Shown in pieces: positions 34,683 through 48,100 of a stretch of 64,000 nucleotides of DNA (position 1 is its first letter; each line of letters opens with the position of its first letter). Under the pieces are notes generated by a model. It saw nothing but the letters and a program-made list of their open reading frames with translations. It searched no databases and had not been told where the DNA came from. Location: the NCBI GenBank assembly GCA_030248295.1, contig JASANH010000053.1, forward strand, positions 186,001 through 250,000, read 5' to 3'. The position numbers were made by a program, and so were the translations under genes. Origin of the DNA: Mesodorylaimus sp. YZB2_4. Taxonomy: Eukaryota; Nematoda; Enoplea; Dorylaimida; Dorylaimidae.

Positions 34683-37079
34683 GAAGTACACAAAACTCGA
34701 TTATCTGGTCGACACCATTCGTTTATCCTTCCCTTTTGTTATCACTGTTATTGCATCTTGTTATCCCTGCTCCTGCCCACCGCCAAAAATGATAAGTCAA
34801 GAATTTTTTCCTTTTTCTGTTGGTTTAGTGCTTTCCTGAAAACAAGTAAACGCTTTTGTTATTGTTGTGAGTATCGTCTTTACACATCGTTGGCACCGGA
34901 AATCGATGGGCGGAACCATTCTTTAAATCATTACCTCGCGGAGGTAAAGCAGTGAAGCTAGATCGCGAGGATTTCAGTCATCTTGTCTTAGTCTTTTCCA
35001 GGGTGCATTTAAGTTGAACATCCAGACGTCGCTGAAAACTATGGGCTCTCGCAGCTACTAGGTTTTCCATTTCCACTCGCTTATTGCTAGGTCAAAAGTA
35101 ATCGGCAAAAACAACCCATGTTTACTCGAGTCCCTGGACGCTAAATTTTCGAGGACAAAGTCGAGTGATCTTACATTTCAAACTAAGAGAAACTTTGAAT
35201 AGATTCTCCAAAAACTAATTTTTTTAAAACAAGCTCTAGGGATCCCTCAGAAGGGAACAACTCGAATACGAACAATGTTATCGCCGCACGGTTGCTACGT
35301 TAGGCAGCGATCTATAAGGCGTTTAAAAAAGTATTATTTTGTGTCAACTCTTTGCTGTTTCTGGGGAACTTTGTGTCAACATAGCCGACAATTTTCAAAT
35401 TCCCGCGTACTTTCGAGTGTGCCTATGGCAAGAGTGCGCGAAGCCTATGCGTTAATCTACCTAGTGTTAACGGGTTCAAAAATAAGACCAAGAAACCCTT
35501 CCATCCATCAATGTATGATTATGATCAGCGTTTGCTTTGCAAAGCGAAACATCAGCGAGCTTGAGCCAGAGTTGGTTCAGGCTCTCTAAAAACTGTCTCG
35601 TGGTTTGTTCTGGTCCTGGCTCAGCAACGAAAGCTTCTTCGGCCTGGCCTACAAGGCATGAGGCGTGAGTAACGTTAAATGCTACGATCAGAAGTCGTTA
35701 GAGGAGTCACTGGCCAAGTTTTTAATGTTGGGGTTACAGAGAAGGAACCTAGCAAGTTTATGTTGTTTTTTATTCGAACCCCCATTCCAAATCACTAACG
35801 TGAGCTCGCCCCCCCCCCCCGTGACGCACCATACCCAAAAGTAGCGGAGAACATGGTGTCGCAAGAGAGGCCGTGGCGAAGCCGAGCCCTTTTTGCAGTG
35901 GGAATGATTGTGAGATCACAAGAGGAAACCATCATACATTTCGCCTCTCCAAGTCTCTTTGTGATAATCGGTTCATTTGTTTTTTGATCGTCTTTTGGTT
36001 TCTCTCATGTTTGTTCGTTTTGTCCTGCATGGCCATGTACTCTTTTTTTATACATGCCGTAATGGTGCAGACCTAAGTTCGCAACGCTACTGCGCTCGGC
36101 AGACGGTGGTACAGTATGCGTCAGGTGGTTGTTTCGTATGAATACGCTTGATCTCTTGGCTCTCGATTACTTCTTCTGGGCATACTTTAAAGCTAAAGTA
36201 CAAAAGAAATCCATTTGCTTTGAACAATGCGTGGTGAAACCCAGATATCATCTATTGATGGGAAAGCATTGTTGAAGCGGTTGGCGAAAAGCATCGCTTA
36301 TCGCTTTTTGGTGAAAAAGTCCCAGATAAAAGAGGTTTACATCCAATTTGCTATTCAGCAAACCAACAAACGACAGTTTCACCGCCAAGTTAGAAATGCC
36401 TTGAAGAGCAGTCGTAGCTCGCTATCATCGTGACATCGTGATCGTGCTCGGATCACGATGTCCATGACTGAGCACAAAGTTATTGATTGATCACCACTTT
36501 AAGGGTTGATCACAATTTTTTTCAATAACTAATTGGGGGTCGATCACAGAATTCTTGTGATGGTGGGCTGATGACGTGATGATGGACGGATCACATGGGC
36601 ATGGTTTCATCACATTGTCCATGACTGATCACCTGATGGGGCCAATCACAATATCTGTGACTGACCGCCTAAACCATAATCGATCACAAGATCGTGGGCT
36701 GATCACATAACCGCCCTTTGATCACGATGTCCGTGTCTGTTTACCTGACCTAATTGAGCGATCAAACTTTAGTCAAATATGTAGTCTGATCACAGCGTTT
36801 CTGGCTACACGCACGAATAAGGAACTAATAGCTGTTTAGGGTCTGATCACCAAGATCTCAGCTGGACAGCCCCATCCAAGACTTATCACTCATCTGTTAT
36901 GCTTCTCTTCCTATGCGTAGGTAGCGCGGTTCTGTGAAAAAAGGCTGATTTTCAGCATTTTTTTGAAGCTCCCGGCTGGTTTCTGTGTACCTGCGCATCA
37001 CGGCACGGTTTCGAGGCGCGTTGAAAAAAGTTCAGGCTGACTTCTGATAGTGTTGAACATTATAACTTGCGCTTACCAT
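34683..37079. other. Intergenic region with GATCAC-rich repeat block
   Basis: No supported gene. A C-homopolymer lies at about 35810-35820. A 68-codon basic open frame at 36227-36433 has no recognisable homology. The block 36430-36870 is described separately. Confidence 0.5.
36430..36870. repeat. Degenerate tandem block of TGATCAC words
   Basis: The word GATCAC occurs about eleven times in about 420 bp, mostly as TGATCAC or CGATCAC. Between occurrences there are recurring phrases such as GATGTCC and CATGACTGA. Spacing varies from about 18 to 60 bp. It looks like an old satellite or an array of binding sites. Confidence 0.7.
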
Positions 37080-37330
37080 TACTGTAGGACACAAACCATG
37101 ATTCTAACTGTGCAAACTGCTTCCTGGACCAGACGCCGACCTCCTCGGACGATGCTGGGTGGGCTGTTAAGGCTGTCCCTTTAATGCTCGACAGCCGATA
37201 CCGCCTGCAATACTCTTTTGGGCTCCATTTCTGCACTCAAAGCACATCGACTGTACCGGGTGCCGGCTTGCAATGTCAGCGAGTTGACATTATGACGACT
37301 TCCAAGATCGTTCTGCGTAGATATTGCGAA
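37080..37330. repeat. Decayed SINE-related segment (copy 3)
   Basis: It shares with SINE copies 1 and 2 the order CTGGACCAGA...GACCTCCTCGGACGATG, CTCCATTTCTGCACTC and CTTGCAATGTCAGCGAG. No intact tRNA boxes remain. The rest of 37330-38390 holds a poly-C tract of about 25 bp (about 37616-37640) and no supported gene. Confidence 0.5.
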
Positions 37331-38392
37331 TCCAACTTTTAGACATTCGTGTCTTTGGGAGACAAGTTAGGTGAAGTGCAAAATATGATTCTATTCCCCG
37401 CTGTACAGTATAACTAACAATTGTACATTTTTTTGGTGCTAACCTGCTTTCATTGGTTACCAACTACAGTAGACATATACGTGCAGTATTTCAACGGCTC
37501 GATCAGCAAGACTGTCACAATAGAGAGAAATAACTGAAAAAGGTCTGACAATAAGCAACATGCGGAGCAACCTCGAAAACGTGGGCAGCTTCTTTGAATG
37601 ATTTTCGACTGCCCCTACCCCCCCCCCCCCCCCCCCCCCCAATTTTTTATTCAATAGCTCTAGACTATGATCAATTTTTCCATGTCTTTTGGCTGGGCGA
37701 TTCAGTCGCAAATAGCCACCTATTGTGTTGTGGAAGCGCTCGAGGCCCCTGCCCACTGCAATTTGTACCTACAGGTGGTAATTTGTTACCTACAGTCACA
37801 CTTTTGACGAAGATGGTAGCATCGATCTTGGCATCTTTGAAATGTGTAGCAATTTCACAAAAAGATCTGTTTCAGCTGAAAATTCAGCGACGCGCGCTCG
37901 AAAAAGATACACAAGACCAGCAGAGAATGCCCATAGCTGGAAAATGGCCGTGTCCTACTTGCTAGCACTCTGGACCACTCGGCTCTGTTGTAGACTGTAC
38001 CAATCAATGGGCGATTTATACGCAGTTCACTCGTTAGTCCACTACGCTGTACTCGTGGGACTCAAGGAGGCACTCTCGCCCTAGGCAGGAGAACGGGGCA
38101 TTATACCGGCAATTGTCTGGTCCAGGATTTAGCCATGCATACCTCGCGTAAGAGGAAAACCAGCCGACCTCAACCTCTTGCCCCCTTGTCTTCCTTCCTG
38201 GTCTTGCTCCCGCCCCTATTAAGAAGGATGACAAATACATAGCAGCGCGGACTGCGCGAAACAGTGTGCGCCCACCAAACAGTAGTTATAATTAGCGGCT
38301 ATGCATAATGTATTACCTGTACTCTTATGTACTTGACCTTTGTGTACAATAACAGAAGCCTTTTGGTGACCTTGTCTTACTTCTAGCCTCGA

Positions 38393-38440
38393 CGCCATGC
38401 TGTCATAGTTACTGCCCTAAGTAACTATGACAGCATGGCG
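38393..38440. repeat. Perfect inverted repeat (hairpin), 21-bp arms
   Basis: Arms 38393-38413 and 38420-38440 are exact reverse complements around the 6-nt loop GCCCTA. It ends 90 bp upstream of the start codon of the channel-mucin gene and could sit in its promoter or 5' leader. Confidence 0.9.
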
Positions 38441-38530
38441 TAGTGTGGGCGTAGGCTGTATCCCCCACTGAGCTATGAAAGAGAAGGGAAAGCCTACAGT
38501 AGTACAGTCAGCTGAATATGTTGTAGAGAA

Positions 38531-39152
38531 ATGGAGAGTCTGAAGGAAGACTTGTCATATTCCTCCTATCGAACACTTTTTTCTGCGATCTCATCGAAAA
38601 ATGTTTCTTCGAGAATCTTAGGGGCGCTAGTCATTTTGGGTTGCGTGGCTGCTTTGGCTGGTTTCGTAGTTCAGTCGGTCCTATTCTTCCTGACGTATCC
38701 TGTTGGAACAGCCATAAAAGTAACGAGTTTTTGGGACTTTTGATTATTCGTGCGCTATCTGAAAAGGACAAGATAAATTGCCGCTTTATCTCTCATTTCA
38801 TATGCCGTTTTATACAGGGCACAGCAAGCCATCATCCCCAAGGGGAACTCGGGCCTTGCTTATACATATATGGGCGTAGACAAGCACAGTAATCCATTTT
38901 AGACAAGGCCTATAATCTGCGAACCTAAAGTTTTTCACCCCAACTGTTGACTCTTGCACAGTACAAGCATGCCGGGGGAGTTGAGCGCAGTTGGGTCTTT
39001 TGCACATGTGCCCATCCTACAAGATATTCACAACGCCTTTACATCTTTAGCTCAAGCCTGGACCGATCGAATTCCCGTCTGTCTCGGCATGCAATTTGAA
39101 TCCATACAAGGTCTCCGCTCTGAAAGAAAAGGCGCCTGAAATTTATCACGCT
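38531..39152 (+). CDS. Exons 1-2: DEG/ENaC N-terminus, TM1 and post-TM1 motif
   Basis: Exon 1 (38531-38719) encodes a short cytosolic segment, a hydrophobic helix (about GALVILGCVAALAGFVVQSV) and LFFLTYPVGTAIK, the family's TM1 ending. Exon 2 (39051-39152) opens directly with LKPGPIEFPSVSACNLNPYK, the counterpart of the family's FPAVTICNxNPYK, then VSALKEKAPEIYHA. Both exons are phase 0. Where most members have His-Gly in the cytosolic gating motif, this protein has SSYRTLFSAI. Confidence 0.85.
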
Positions 39153-42100
39153 GTAAGTCTGTATAATCGACCGTTTGCGAATAAGGTTCCCCTTCGAATA
39201 CCCCTATCTAACCTGCATTGAAAAGTTTGGGGTTGTCGCTCTTGAAAACTGGTTCTGGGTAAGCCAACGATAGAGGAATATTCGAGTGGGAACCCAAATA
39301 GACAGTAGGTCCTAAATGAGGGCATCTTCGACGGCAACGCTGGAGGCAATGCAGTCTGGTGACATGTAGAGCGCGGAAAGACATTATTCTCCGCGAAAGC
39401 TATTTCTATTTGAAACACGTAGAGACCCTGTGCTGTCGGGCTGAGGGCCTCACGTAGGGATTATACGCTTAGTAAATTGCTGAAAAATTTGGCCTCCAAA
39501 AAATACGAGCGAAAAAGCGCAGGATTTGTACGAGTATAAGTCCGGTGAGGTTTTATACCAAGAATCTGCCTTGAGGGGAGGTATTATTTTTCTTCCTATA
39601 TAGACACTGCTCTTTAGATGTAGGGGTCGTATACAGGTCCTTTTTACTTTATCCAGTGTGGCCTGGGTCCGTCTGGATATGGAAAAGTCACCCTGAGAAC
39701 CTGACGCGAACAAGAACCGCTTTTTTCAGAAATTGGCAGTGAAAACAGGGTCAATTTCGGAGACACGTTTGTAGACAAGAATATCCTCAATCAGACTGCC
39801 ACTTTTTTGCCCTTACTGCATGTTGACAATTTTTCAAGAAGTTTTCGGCTTACATCCTAAGAGTGCGAAAATTTTATGAAAATATGGAAACACAATAAAA
39901 GGTAGAAACTGTACCATGCGATGCGGCACAGTGGTCTCTACAAAGTACTATAGCCATTATCGATCAATAATCACGGGGAATTTCGAAAACATGCGTTTTT
40001 CATGGGGGGCCCTCTCGTGCGACAGGGTGGGTTCCTGATATAAGCTCAGTCATGGAAGGGCTTCCCAAAAACTACTAGCTTCGGGCTCACTTTCCCACCA
40101 TGTTACTCGCCCCTTAGATCGTGTAACAACTGTATGCGTATGCTGGTCATGGTCGCCGGAGTGCGTTTTCTGCTTCAGCTTAAACAGTACAGCAAATACC
40201 TAATCGATGAACACACTGGCGACGGGAAGAAGCGAGCGACTCCGGAAATAGGAAACAAGCTTGGCTTCATACATGGGTCCACGGTCGGTACCCAGGTCGA
40301 TCAATCGGACGCCTCACTACGCAGTAGAATGCGCAGAAATGTTATCAGACGTATGGACAGGGTCTTATTCTATTTTAAAATATTGCATTTTAAAAAATTT
40401 TAGCTCCTGTCCCAGACCACATCGGCACGACTTTCTATACCACCTTCCCTCAGAACGACGCTTCTACGGGTACTTTGAAGCTGATGATTGCAACGACACA
40501 TGCTACGCCATTCACTGTGGCCATCACCACACGAGACAACAGCGTAACACAGAACTTGGTAATCGATAACACGATGGTCTATACGGTAAACTTTCCAAAA
40601 GAGTCTGTGGGAATCAAGTTGACGGCTCCCTATGACTTCATGGTCTACAATATGAATTACAAAATTGGCTCTGCAGAAGGGTTTCTCGTGTTACCATTGG
40701 ATGTGCTAGGCACGGATTACATTGTAATGGGCATCGAAGATCCCCAAGGAAGGAATCAAATACATATTGTTGCCACTGCCGACGGCACGTCTATTACTGT
40801 CTCCCTGAGTGGTGGGGTCACTCAGTCATTCTTGATGAATGAGACGGACATCATCAAGTTGATGAATAGGACTGAGTACACTGGAACACAGATAACTTCA
40901 GACAAGCCAGTAGCTGTAATCTCAAGCAGTATAACCACAACATATCCTTATGGTTGCTCTTATCGCGATCACATGGTTGAGCAAGTGAGTTGGTGCAAGG
41001 TAGCCAGCCATAAAGTACACTTTTCTTTTTTTTTCTCGCTGTTAGCTAACATCGACAGATAAGTGGGGTATGCGCTTCGCCCTGGTTCCGATCGATCACA
41101 CGTGTACGGCCGTGCCGTCCTGCTGCCACAATAAAACGTTCTGCTCCGGTTGTTACGAAATGTTCAAAGTAGTCGCTTATGCGGATGGCACAGTCGTGAC
41201 TCGAACTGGGAGCGTGTCAAACGAAACATTCACATTAAATGCCAGAGAGTGGAGAACAGTTCTTACTATGCAGGATGAATTTTCATATCTGCAATCGAGC
41301 AAACCCTTGCAAGTGGCCCAGTTCATGACAGGAACGGAGTACCAAGACCAAGGTGAGCTAGAACTGTTTGGGTTTGTTCCGAAAGCACAGTTAGGGATTT
41401 TCCCCAAGGAGCGATGCGGAGTATGTCGGTATTTTGGCCAGTTCAGCCAAAATTAGTACATTCGTCCAGATCGATTCTCAATGAGTTGGGCAACAGACAG
41501 CAGCAGGCCGCGGAATATACTCGTATATGTTTTGCTACCCTTGAGTTTCGTTTGGAGCAAACCTGCTGCAGGCTCCAATTGCAGCCGGGAAAAAGCTAAC
41601 AAAACATTCGAAACCGTGTTTCTTAGCGCTCCTCAAATTCTTGATAGTGCTACGGCGAGTCGGTGGCTTTACCAGCACAAGAAACCTGGTTTGGAAAAGT
41701 TAGCAGTAAAGGTTATAAAGACGCGATGTTCAAATGAGAGATAAAGCAATTTATTACATATTGCACATACAGTACTCTAAATATAGCCCTAGTTAGAGTA
41801 GCACCCAGACATAACGGCTAGCAGAAACAGCGGGGTTGGTTTTCAGCATGGGTATTTTGTCAGTCTTTTCTGAGCAGCCAGCGCAGCGGCTATCTGTACT
41901 GCGATCTCCAGGGCTAAGAATAGCACAGGACAGAATCTTGCGAGCAAGGATTTACAGCCTGATTTTTGAACCTTTTTCAGTTTCAGATGAGCTTAAGAAC
42001 CCCTGCCATTAAAACTGTCCCGATCGCGGCATATGACTTAACACGGATATGGATGAGAGTTGGGGTCTTTGATGCCCCACCCAACAGTAGTTCATGGCTG

Positions 42101-45100
42101 CAGTATGACAGCTCTATGTCGCATAAGTGGGGCTGGGCGGTATTTCAAAAAATTGGTTAAATTTGTAGTTGAAAATTCAGGCGCCTAAACAAAAACGTTG
42201 GTTTCTCCATAAATACACAAGATAGCATGACGTTTTTAAAAAAACCTCGAAAAGAGAATGCGCTAAAACTCCTTTTTTTAAATTACGAAATTACGAAAAC
42301 TCGACTTTTGCCGGGAATTTTAAAAAATTCAAAAATTGGTCAAGTTTGTCAGGATGGCGTTCCTGTGTCGCTGCAGATAGTGTAATGAGACTTTAATCAG
42401 AGGTAGCACATCATGTCCTGTACACGCGATAAAATTTTCAGCCTTGGAATCGAACTCTAAGGAGAGTTATAGCTCCTGAAATTGACCCCACTTTTCGAAA
42501 TTTTGCCATTTTCACGCATGTTCAGGAAAGTGTAAAGAAGTGCCAATGTAAAGCTAATTTGAAAATATGTGTGGTTTGTGACGATGAGTAGAATTTTATC
42601 CCATCATTTATACGATATTGGCTCTGCTGGCCTATTTTTAGCATTAGCGATACATTCTTGTGCCAACAACAAGTAGCCGATGACAGTCAGATCAAATATG
42701 ATTTTCTAGCCCGTTCTAACCATTGTAAAGAGGGCCTCAGAGAAGCTACAATATATTGTTAGTCCAATGATGCTATATTGCGGCAGATTTCTCATGCTAA
42801 ATCAAGCCGCATGCGCGGGTAAATGATAATATGCGTACTGACAAAATAGTACTAACAAAACTGTTTGTCGTCTGCTAATTGGGATTTGTGAATCTGGTGA
42901 GTGGCTTGAGCAGCGAGTAGGCGAGTGATATTTCATGGATTTATTGCATTAAAAGACAATAATTTGGTATTATTTTCTTGGAACTCATCAGCGCGAAATT
43001 TATGATGTTGCTATGATAATGCAAGCAAAGTTGCGGAAGCATCGCCGTGCAAAGGAAAGGGTGCACAGGATCCCAGAGGCAGAATTATAGGCTGAGGCTG
43101 ATCGAGCATATGACGAGCGCAAGAGAATGGAACATGTTCAACTCAGGCTAGATAGTTGGTTGAAGATTGACCCCTTTCCTGCAGCGAGCCAAGCCACTGA
43201 AGCCGGCGGTAAGAAAGACTCACGATCAGTGACACCAACGGAGACAGATGGCTTGCTCATGAGGATTATGACAACGCTAAACTAGCAAGGCGTGCAGCGA
43301 TTTCAGAGAAGAGCTGCGCATAAAGCGAATAATGATTATGGGTCGATCAGTTCCATTGGCTGCTCGACAATCGCATTGGCAGTCATGGTGTGCACAGATC
43401 GTCCTCATGCGCAGGTAACGCGGAAATTTGTACAATCACATCTGTGAAACACATCGAGGATCGCACACTGGAGCAGCGCCGATTTTGCGACCCAGAAGAG
43501 AAAAATTTTTCTGAAAGGCAGCTTCGCGTCTCGCCTAGCGCTAGACAAAATTCCCATACAGAGCGTCAGCGTTGGAGGGCACCCAGCCACCATCCACTTA
43601 TGCAGTAGGTAGCCTATCTGTTTTCTTCGGTGAAGTACACGCGGCACTATGCGGAGCATGGAGGGCGTGTATATTTTCAAAGAAAACAGGTTACACACGT
43701 ACTCGACCGCACTTATGAATTATGCAATCGACTACTGCCAACTATCGTGCTGCAGCCCCCCCCCCCCGAACGACAAGAGCATGAAATTGTGATGGGGCTC
43801 GGTAATGAGGTGCCGCATTTATCACGATTTGAGCCTGGGAGGTGCAAACATTTTGAAGGAGTAATTCTTCTAACTCATGGCTGTAATCAGATGATCATAA
43901 CTTCGCACACATGTTCCAGTACCTTTCCCGATTGTAAAAAAATTTGAAATTCCTCCGCATACAAAAATATATAATTATAATATATATATATATATATAAT
44001 ATAATAATATGAGTCTAAGCTTTCAAAAATTTTTCGAATCTCTGGAGTATTTTTTGCAGTTTTAGCCCCCTTTTAGCGCTCTTTGTGTTCTTTGGGGGTG
44101 CGCCAAAAAAATTGATTTTTCAAAAAGCGAGGCGACTTTAGGGAGCTGCAACTCCCTACAAGCGTGTATACTGTAGCTGATGGTAAAAAAGGCCAGCAGA
44201 GCGAATATGGCATAGCTGATGAGATAAAGTTCTACTCGTCGTCACAAGCCATACATATTTTCAAATTAGCTTTACATTGGCACTTCTTTACACTTTTCTG
44301 AACATGCGTGAAAATAGCAAAATTGCGAAAAGTGGGGTCAATTTCATGAGCTATAACTCTCCTTAGAGTCCGATTCCAAGGCTGAAAATTTTATCGCGTG
44401 TACAGGACATGATGTGCTACCTCTGGTTGAAGTCTCATTGAAATATCTGGAGCGACACAGGAACGCCATCCTACCAAACTTGACCAATTTTTGAATTTTT
44501 AAAATTCTCGCCAAAATTTGAGTTTTTGTGATTTCGTAATTTTAAAAAATAGAGTTTGTAGCGCATTCTCTTCTCGACGTTTTAAAAACTAGAAAGTCGT
44601 GTTATCTTGAGTATTTATGGAGAAACCAACGTTTTTGTTTAGGCGCCTGAATTTTAAACTACAAATTTAGCCAATTTTTTGAAATTCCGCCCAGCCCCAC
44701 TTATGCGACATTGAGCTGTCATACTGCAGCCATGGACTACTGTTGGGTGGGGCATCGAATACCCCAACTTTCATCCATATCCGAGAGAAGTCATATGCCG
44801 CGATCATGACAATTTTGACGGCAGGGGTTCTTAAAATAATCACTTCACGCTTAATTTTCTCCTTAAGCTTTTTTAAAACGAACGACAAAGCCTCGATCAT
44901 AGCATTGACTTTGAATTAAATCAGAAACAGATCTTTCAGAGCCAACTTGCTATATATGTGAAACCTTCTTTTTTCAGCAAGCTACTCGATTCCCGGCGAC
45001 CCTTCATTACTAATGATTCCTCCAACCGATAGCTTCAGAAATTTATTTTCTTTCGTATCTTGTGATCCGGCCTTCAGTTCACACTACATGACCATTGTGA

Positions 45101-48100
45101 TCAATGGAAATCAATCTGCGGGTTTACTCCTCGACAATCAGACCTTCCTCGGTTCAACCCAAGGCCACTTGATCCCAAATACATCACTCACAGCCTACCG
45201 CCACAAGTTGAACTGCTCCGCTGCTGTTAAATCCTTCGTGATATCGCATGTGGATGTCAGCGCACTGTTCAGCGTTTTAGCTTACGGCATAAAAAAAGCC
45301 GCGTCATACGCATACATGACTGGCGGCTACTTCGGCAAGGGCTCGTTTTTTTGCAGTGCAACGCCTGATTCTGCCCCTCCCAACGGCTTAGACAATGACT
45401 GTGATGGGTGGGTTGATGAAGAACTTCGCAATTTTATCGATGACGACAATGATGGTCTCATTGACGAGGATCTTGCCGCAATGATCCCACTAATCAAAGC
45501 CCTCGATTATGAAATAACGTCTTGCAACTTGTCGACAGCACCAACACCCGTCAACAACTCTGAGCCAGATTTCCCCCAGACCTTTGTAGATCCGAGATGC
45601 ACCCCTTACAACCTGACTTATGTCGATGTTAGCAATGACAGAACCAACTGCAAAATGGCAGTCAGCCGTCTCTGGCACCTCAGAGATGTGTGTGGGAATA
45701 TCGGAGATAATGTCACTCAATTCATCATCATAGCAGTGCCTCCCGACACTTACGCAGCGCCACCGACAGCATACCTTAAAACGTCTGCTGACCTAACAAA
45801 TCTGAAGTTGACTGGAGCTCCCAGCATTGTACCATCTTGTGACACGACAGCTCCGTGGACGTGGACATACACTGATCAGTTTGTCAATCAGACATACGTC
45901 AATCGAACCTGGGAAGTTGTGTCTGCATGCGTAAATGCGAGCACATTGCTACATCAAGATATTATTATAGGTAGGGCAATGCTTTTGTGGACATCTATTC
46001 ATGCAGATTCAAAAAAAGTTTTCTTCTCAGAGATTTATACAACGACGACTAGCTCTACCACTTCTGCATCTACAACAGTTTCAGCCTCAACAATTAACAC
46101 AACCACCACTTCAGCAGCCGCAACAGCTGCCACAGGTGCTGTCAGTATAATACCAACCACCACTCCCATTTCAACGACAACAACAGTCCCTGCAACACTT
46201 TTAACAACTACCATCTCTAATAATAGTGTTTCAACTGATGGTACCACTTCATCAGCACAAACAATAATTACCCTTCCTACCAGTTCCCTTTCAACCAGCT
46301 TTCCTAGTTCAGCATCCACAACAGCTGTCATTACAGCCGCAGGTACAATATCAACCAACAGTCCGATTTCATCTACCACAGCGGCCACAACGATGCTCGC
46401 GACAACTGTGGTCCCTGTCAGTAGTGCTTCAATCAGCATCACTACCACGGCATCCAAAGCAATGATCTCAACAGCTGCTACCCTTCCCTTAATCACGGCT
46501 TCAGCCAGCATTGCCAGCTCAGCAGTCACAACAAGCGTAAGAGCAACAACTGGTACAAGTACTATTGCAACGACCGGTCCCATTTCGACTACTGCAGCGG
46601 CTAAAACAATGCTCGCATCAACTGCTCCCCCTATCAGTAGTGCTTCAACCGGTATCACTACTTCAACAATGGTCTCAAAAACTGCTACCCTTCTCACCGG
46701 TACTGCTTCAACCAGCACTTCCAGCTCAGCATCCACAGCAGCTGCCATTACAGCCGCATATACAGTTTCAACAAGAGGTCCAATTTCAACAACTGCACCG
46801 GCCACAACGACGTCCGCGACAACTGTCGTCCCTGTCAGTAGTGCTTCAATCAGCATCACTGCCACGGCATTCAAAGCAATGATCTCAACAACTGCTCCCC
46901 CTATCAGTAATGCTTCAACCAGTATCACTACTTCAGTAACGGTTTCACCAGCTACTATCCTTCCCACCGGTACCGCTTCAACCAGCACTCCCAGTTCAGC
47001 AACCACAGCAGTGAGCACAGCGACCACCATCCCTGCCACTATTCTTTCAACAAGCACCATTGTCCTTGCCCCAGCACCAGTCACTTCTGCAGGCTCTACG
47101 TCGTCCATTGCTTCGAGTTCTAGCAACAGCCCAACTTCAAGCAGCACAGCTGCTCTGACCTATTCATCCACAAGTGCTACCAGCACAGACGCGATCGCAT
47201 CTTCAGCCCTAAGGCCATCAGTGTCTCCGGCGATCGCTATTCCCACACTCATATCTATAACAAATAACCCAAAGCCAACCGTTTCAGAGGTCTCCAGCGC
47301 CTCTAGCGCAGTCGTCCCCTCGACTGCTCTTTCTGCTAGGCCCAATGGCTCCAGTGCGGGGGCTACTTCTCTTCTAATCATGTCATCGTCGCCATTTCCA
47401 TCCGCCGCCATCAGCACCCTCATCTCACAGTCAGCTATTCCAACGAACTTGACATCAATGGTTACTCAATTTCCGACGTCAGAACATTCTCTCAGGTCAG
47501 CAAGTTCTGTAACAGCAACAACATATAACCCCTCCTCATCGTCGAACGCTAGAGTGACAACGCCATTGGCAGCAAGCACCAGCACAATGCCCGTTTCAAC
47601 TTTTGTCCTGAAACAGGCCTCGATCAATCCAACATCAAGCCCACTCATAGCAACATTATTTCTAGCTGCGTCACAACTGTCACCGTATGGGGCACCATTG
47701 ACAGCAGCTTTAACGACCACCGCACCTATTGGCTTAATGCCCAGCCCATCCATCTCCACACCTATCGCGACGGCTATTGCCGCCTCTGCACCAACTGCAA
47801 CCGTGGATAGAACAGCTAACACAGAGCCGGTACTCGCAAGTTCGATATCCAGTGCCGCTGCAAACAGCATAGCATCTACAGCCCTTGCGTCACCTTCTCG
47901 TTCAATCCCTGTCTTATCTCTGGCTGCAATTGCGTCTACTGACGCCACAACTGACGTGTCGGAAAAGACCACTAGCGCTACCCCTAGCGCTGCTTTCAGC
48001 CCAACAAGCACCGCTCTACCGTCTATCAAAATGTCAAGCAGTGTTGCTGTGGCTACAGAATCCGCAACAAGTACCATTGCTTCAGTTTTATCCTCAGTGG

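Noticed and set aside
36430-36870. CRISPR-like array
   Set aside because: The genome is animal, the repeat unit is only six to seven bases, spacing is irregular and there are no cas genes.
37594-37965. Open frame with a poly-proline run
   Set aside because: The run comes from a C-homopolymer. There are no motifs and no splice support.
41353-41456. Continuation of the IgGFc-like frame past 41352
   Set aside because: It passes a strong donor (CAAG|GTGAGC) and would lose the GDPSLLMIPP segment encoded at the start of the next exon in matching phase.
46035-47147. 370-codon open frame antisense to the mucin exon
   Set aside because: It is a composition shadow of the Ser/Thr/Ala-rich codons on the plus strand. 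It has no domain and no splice structure.
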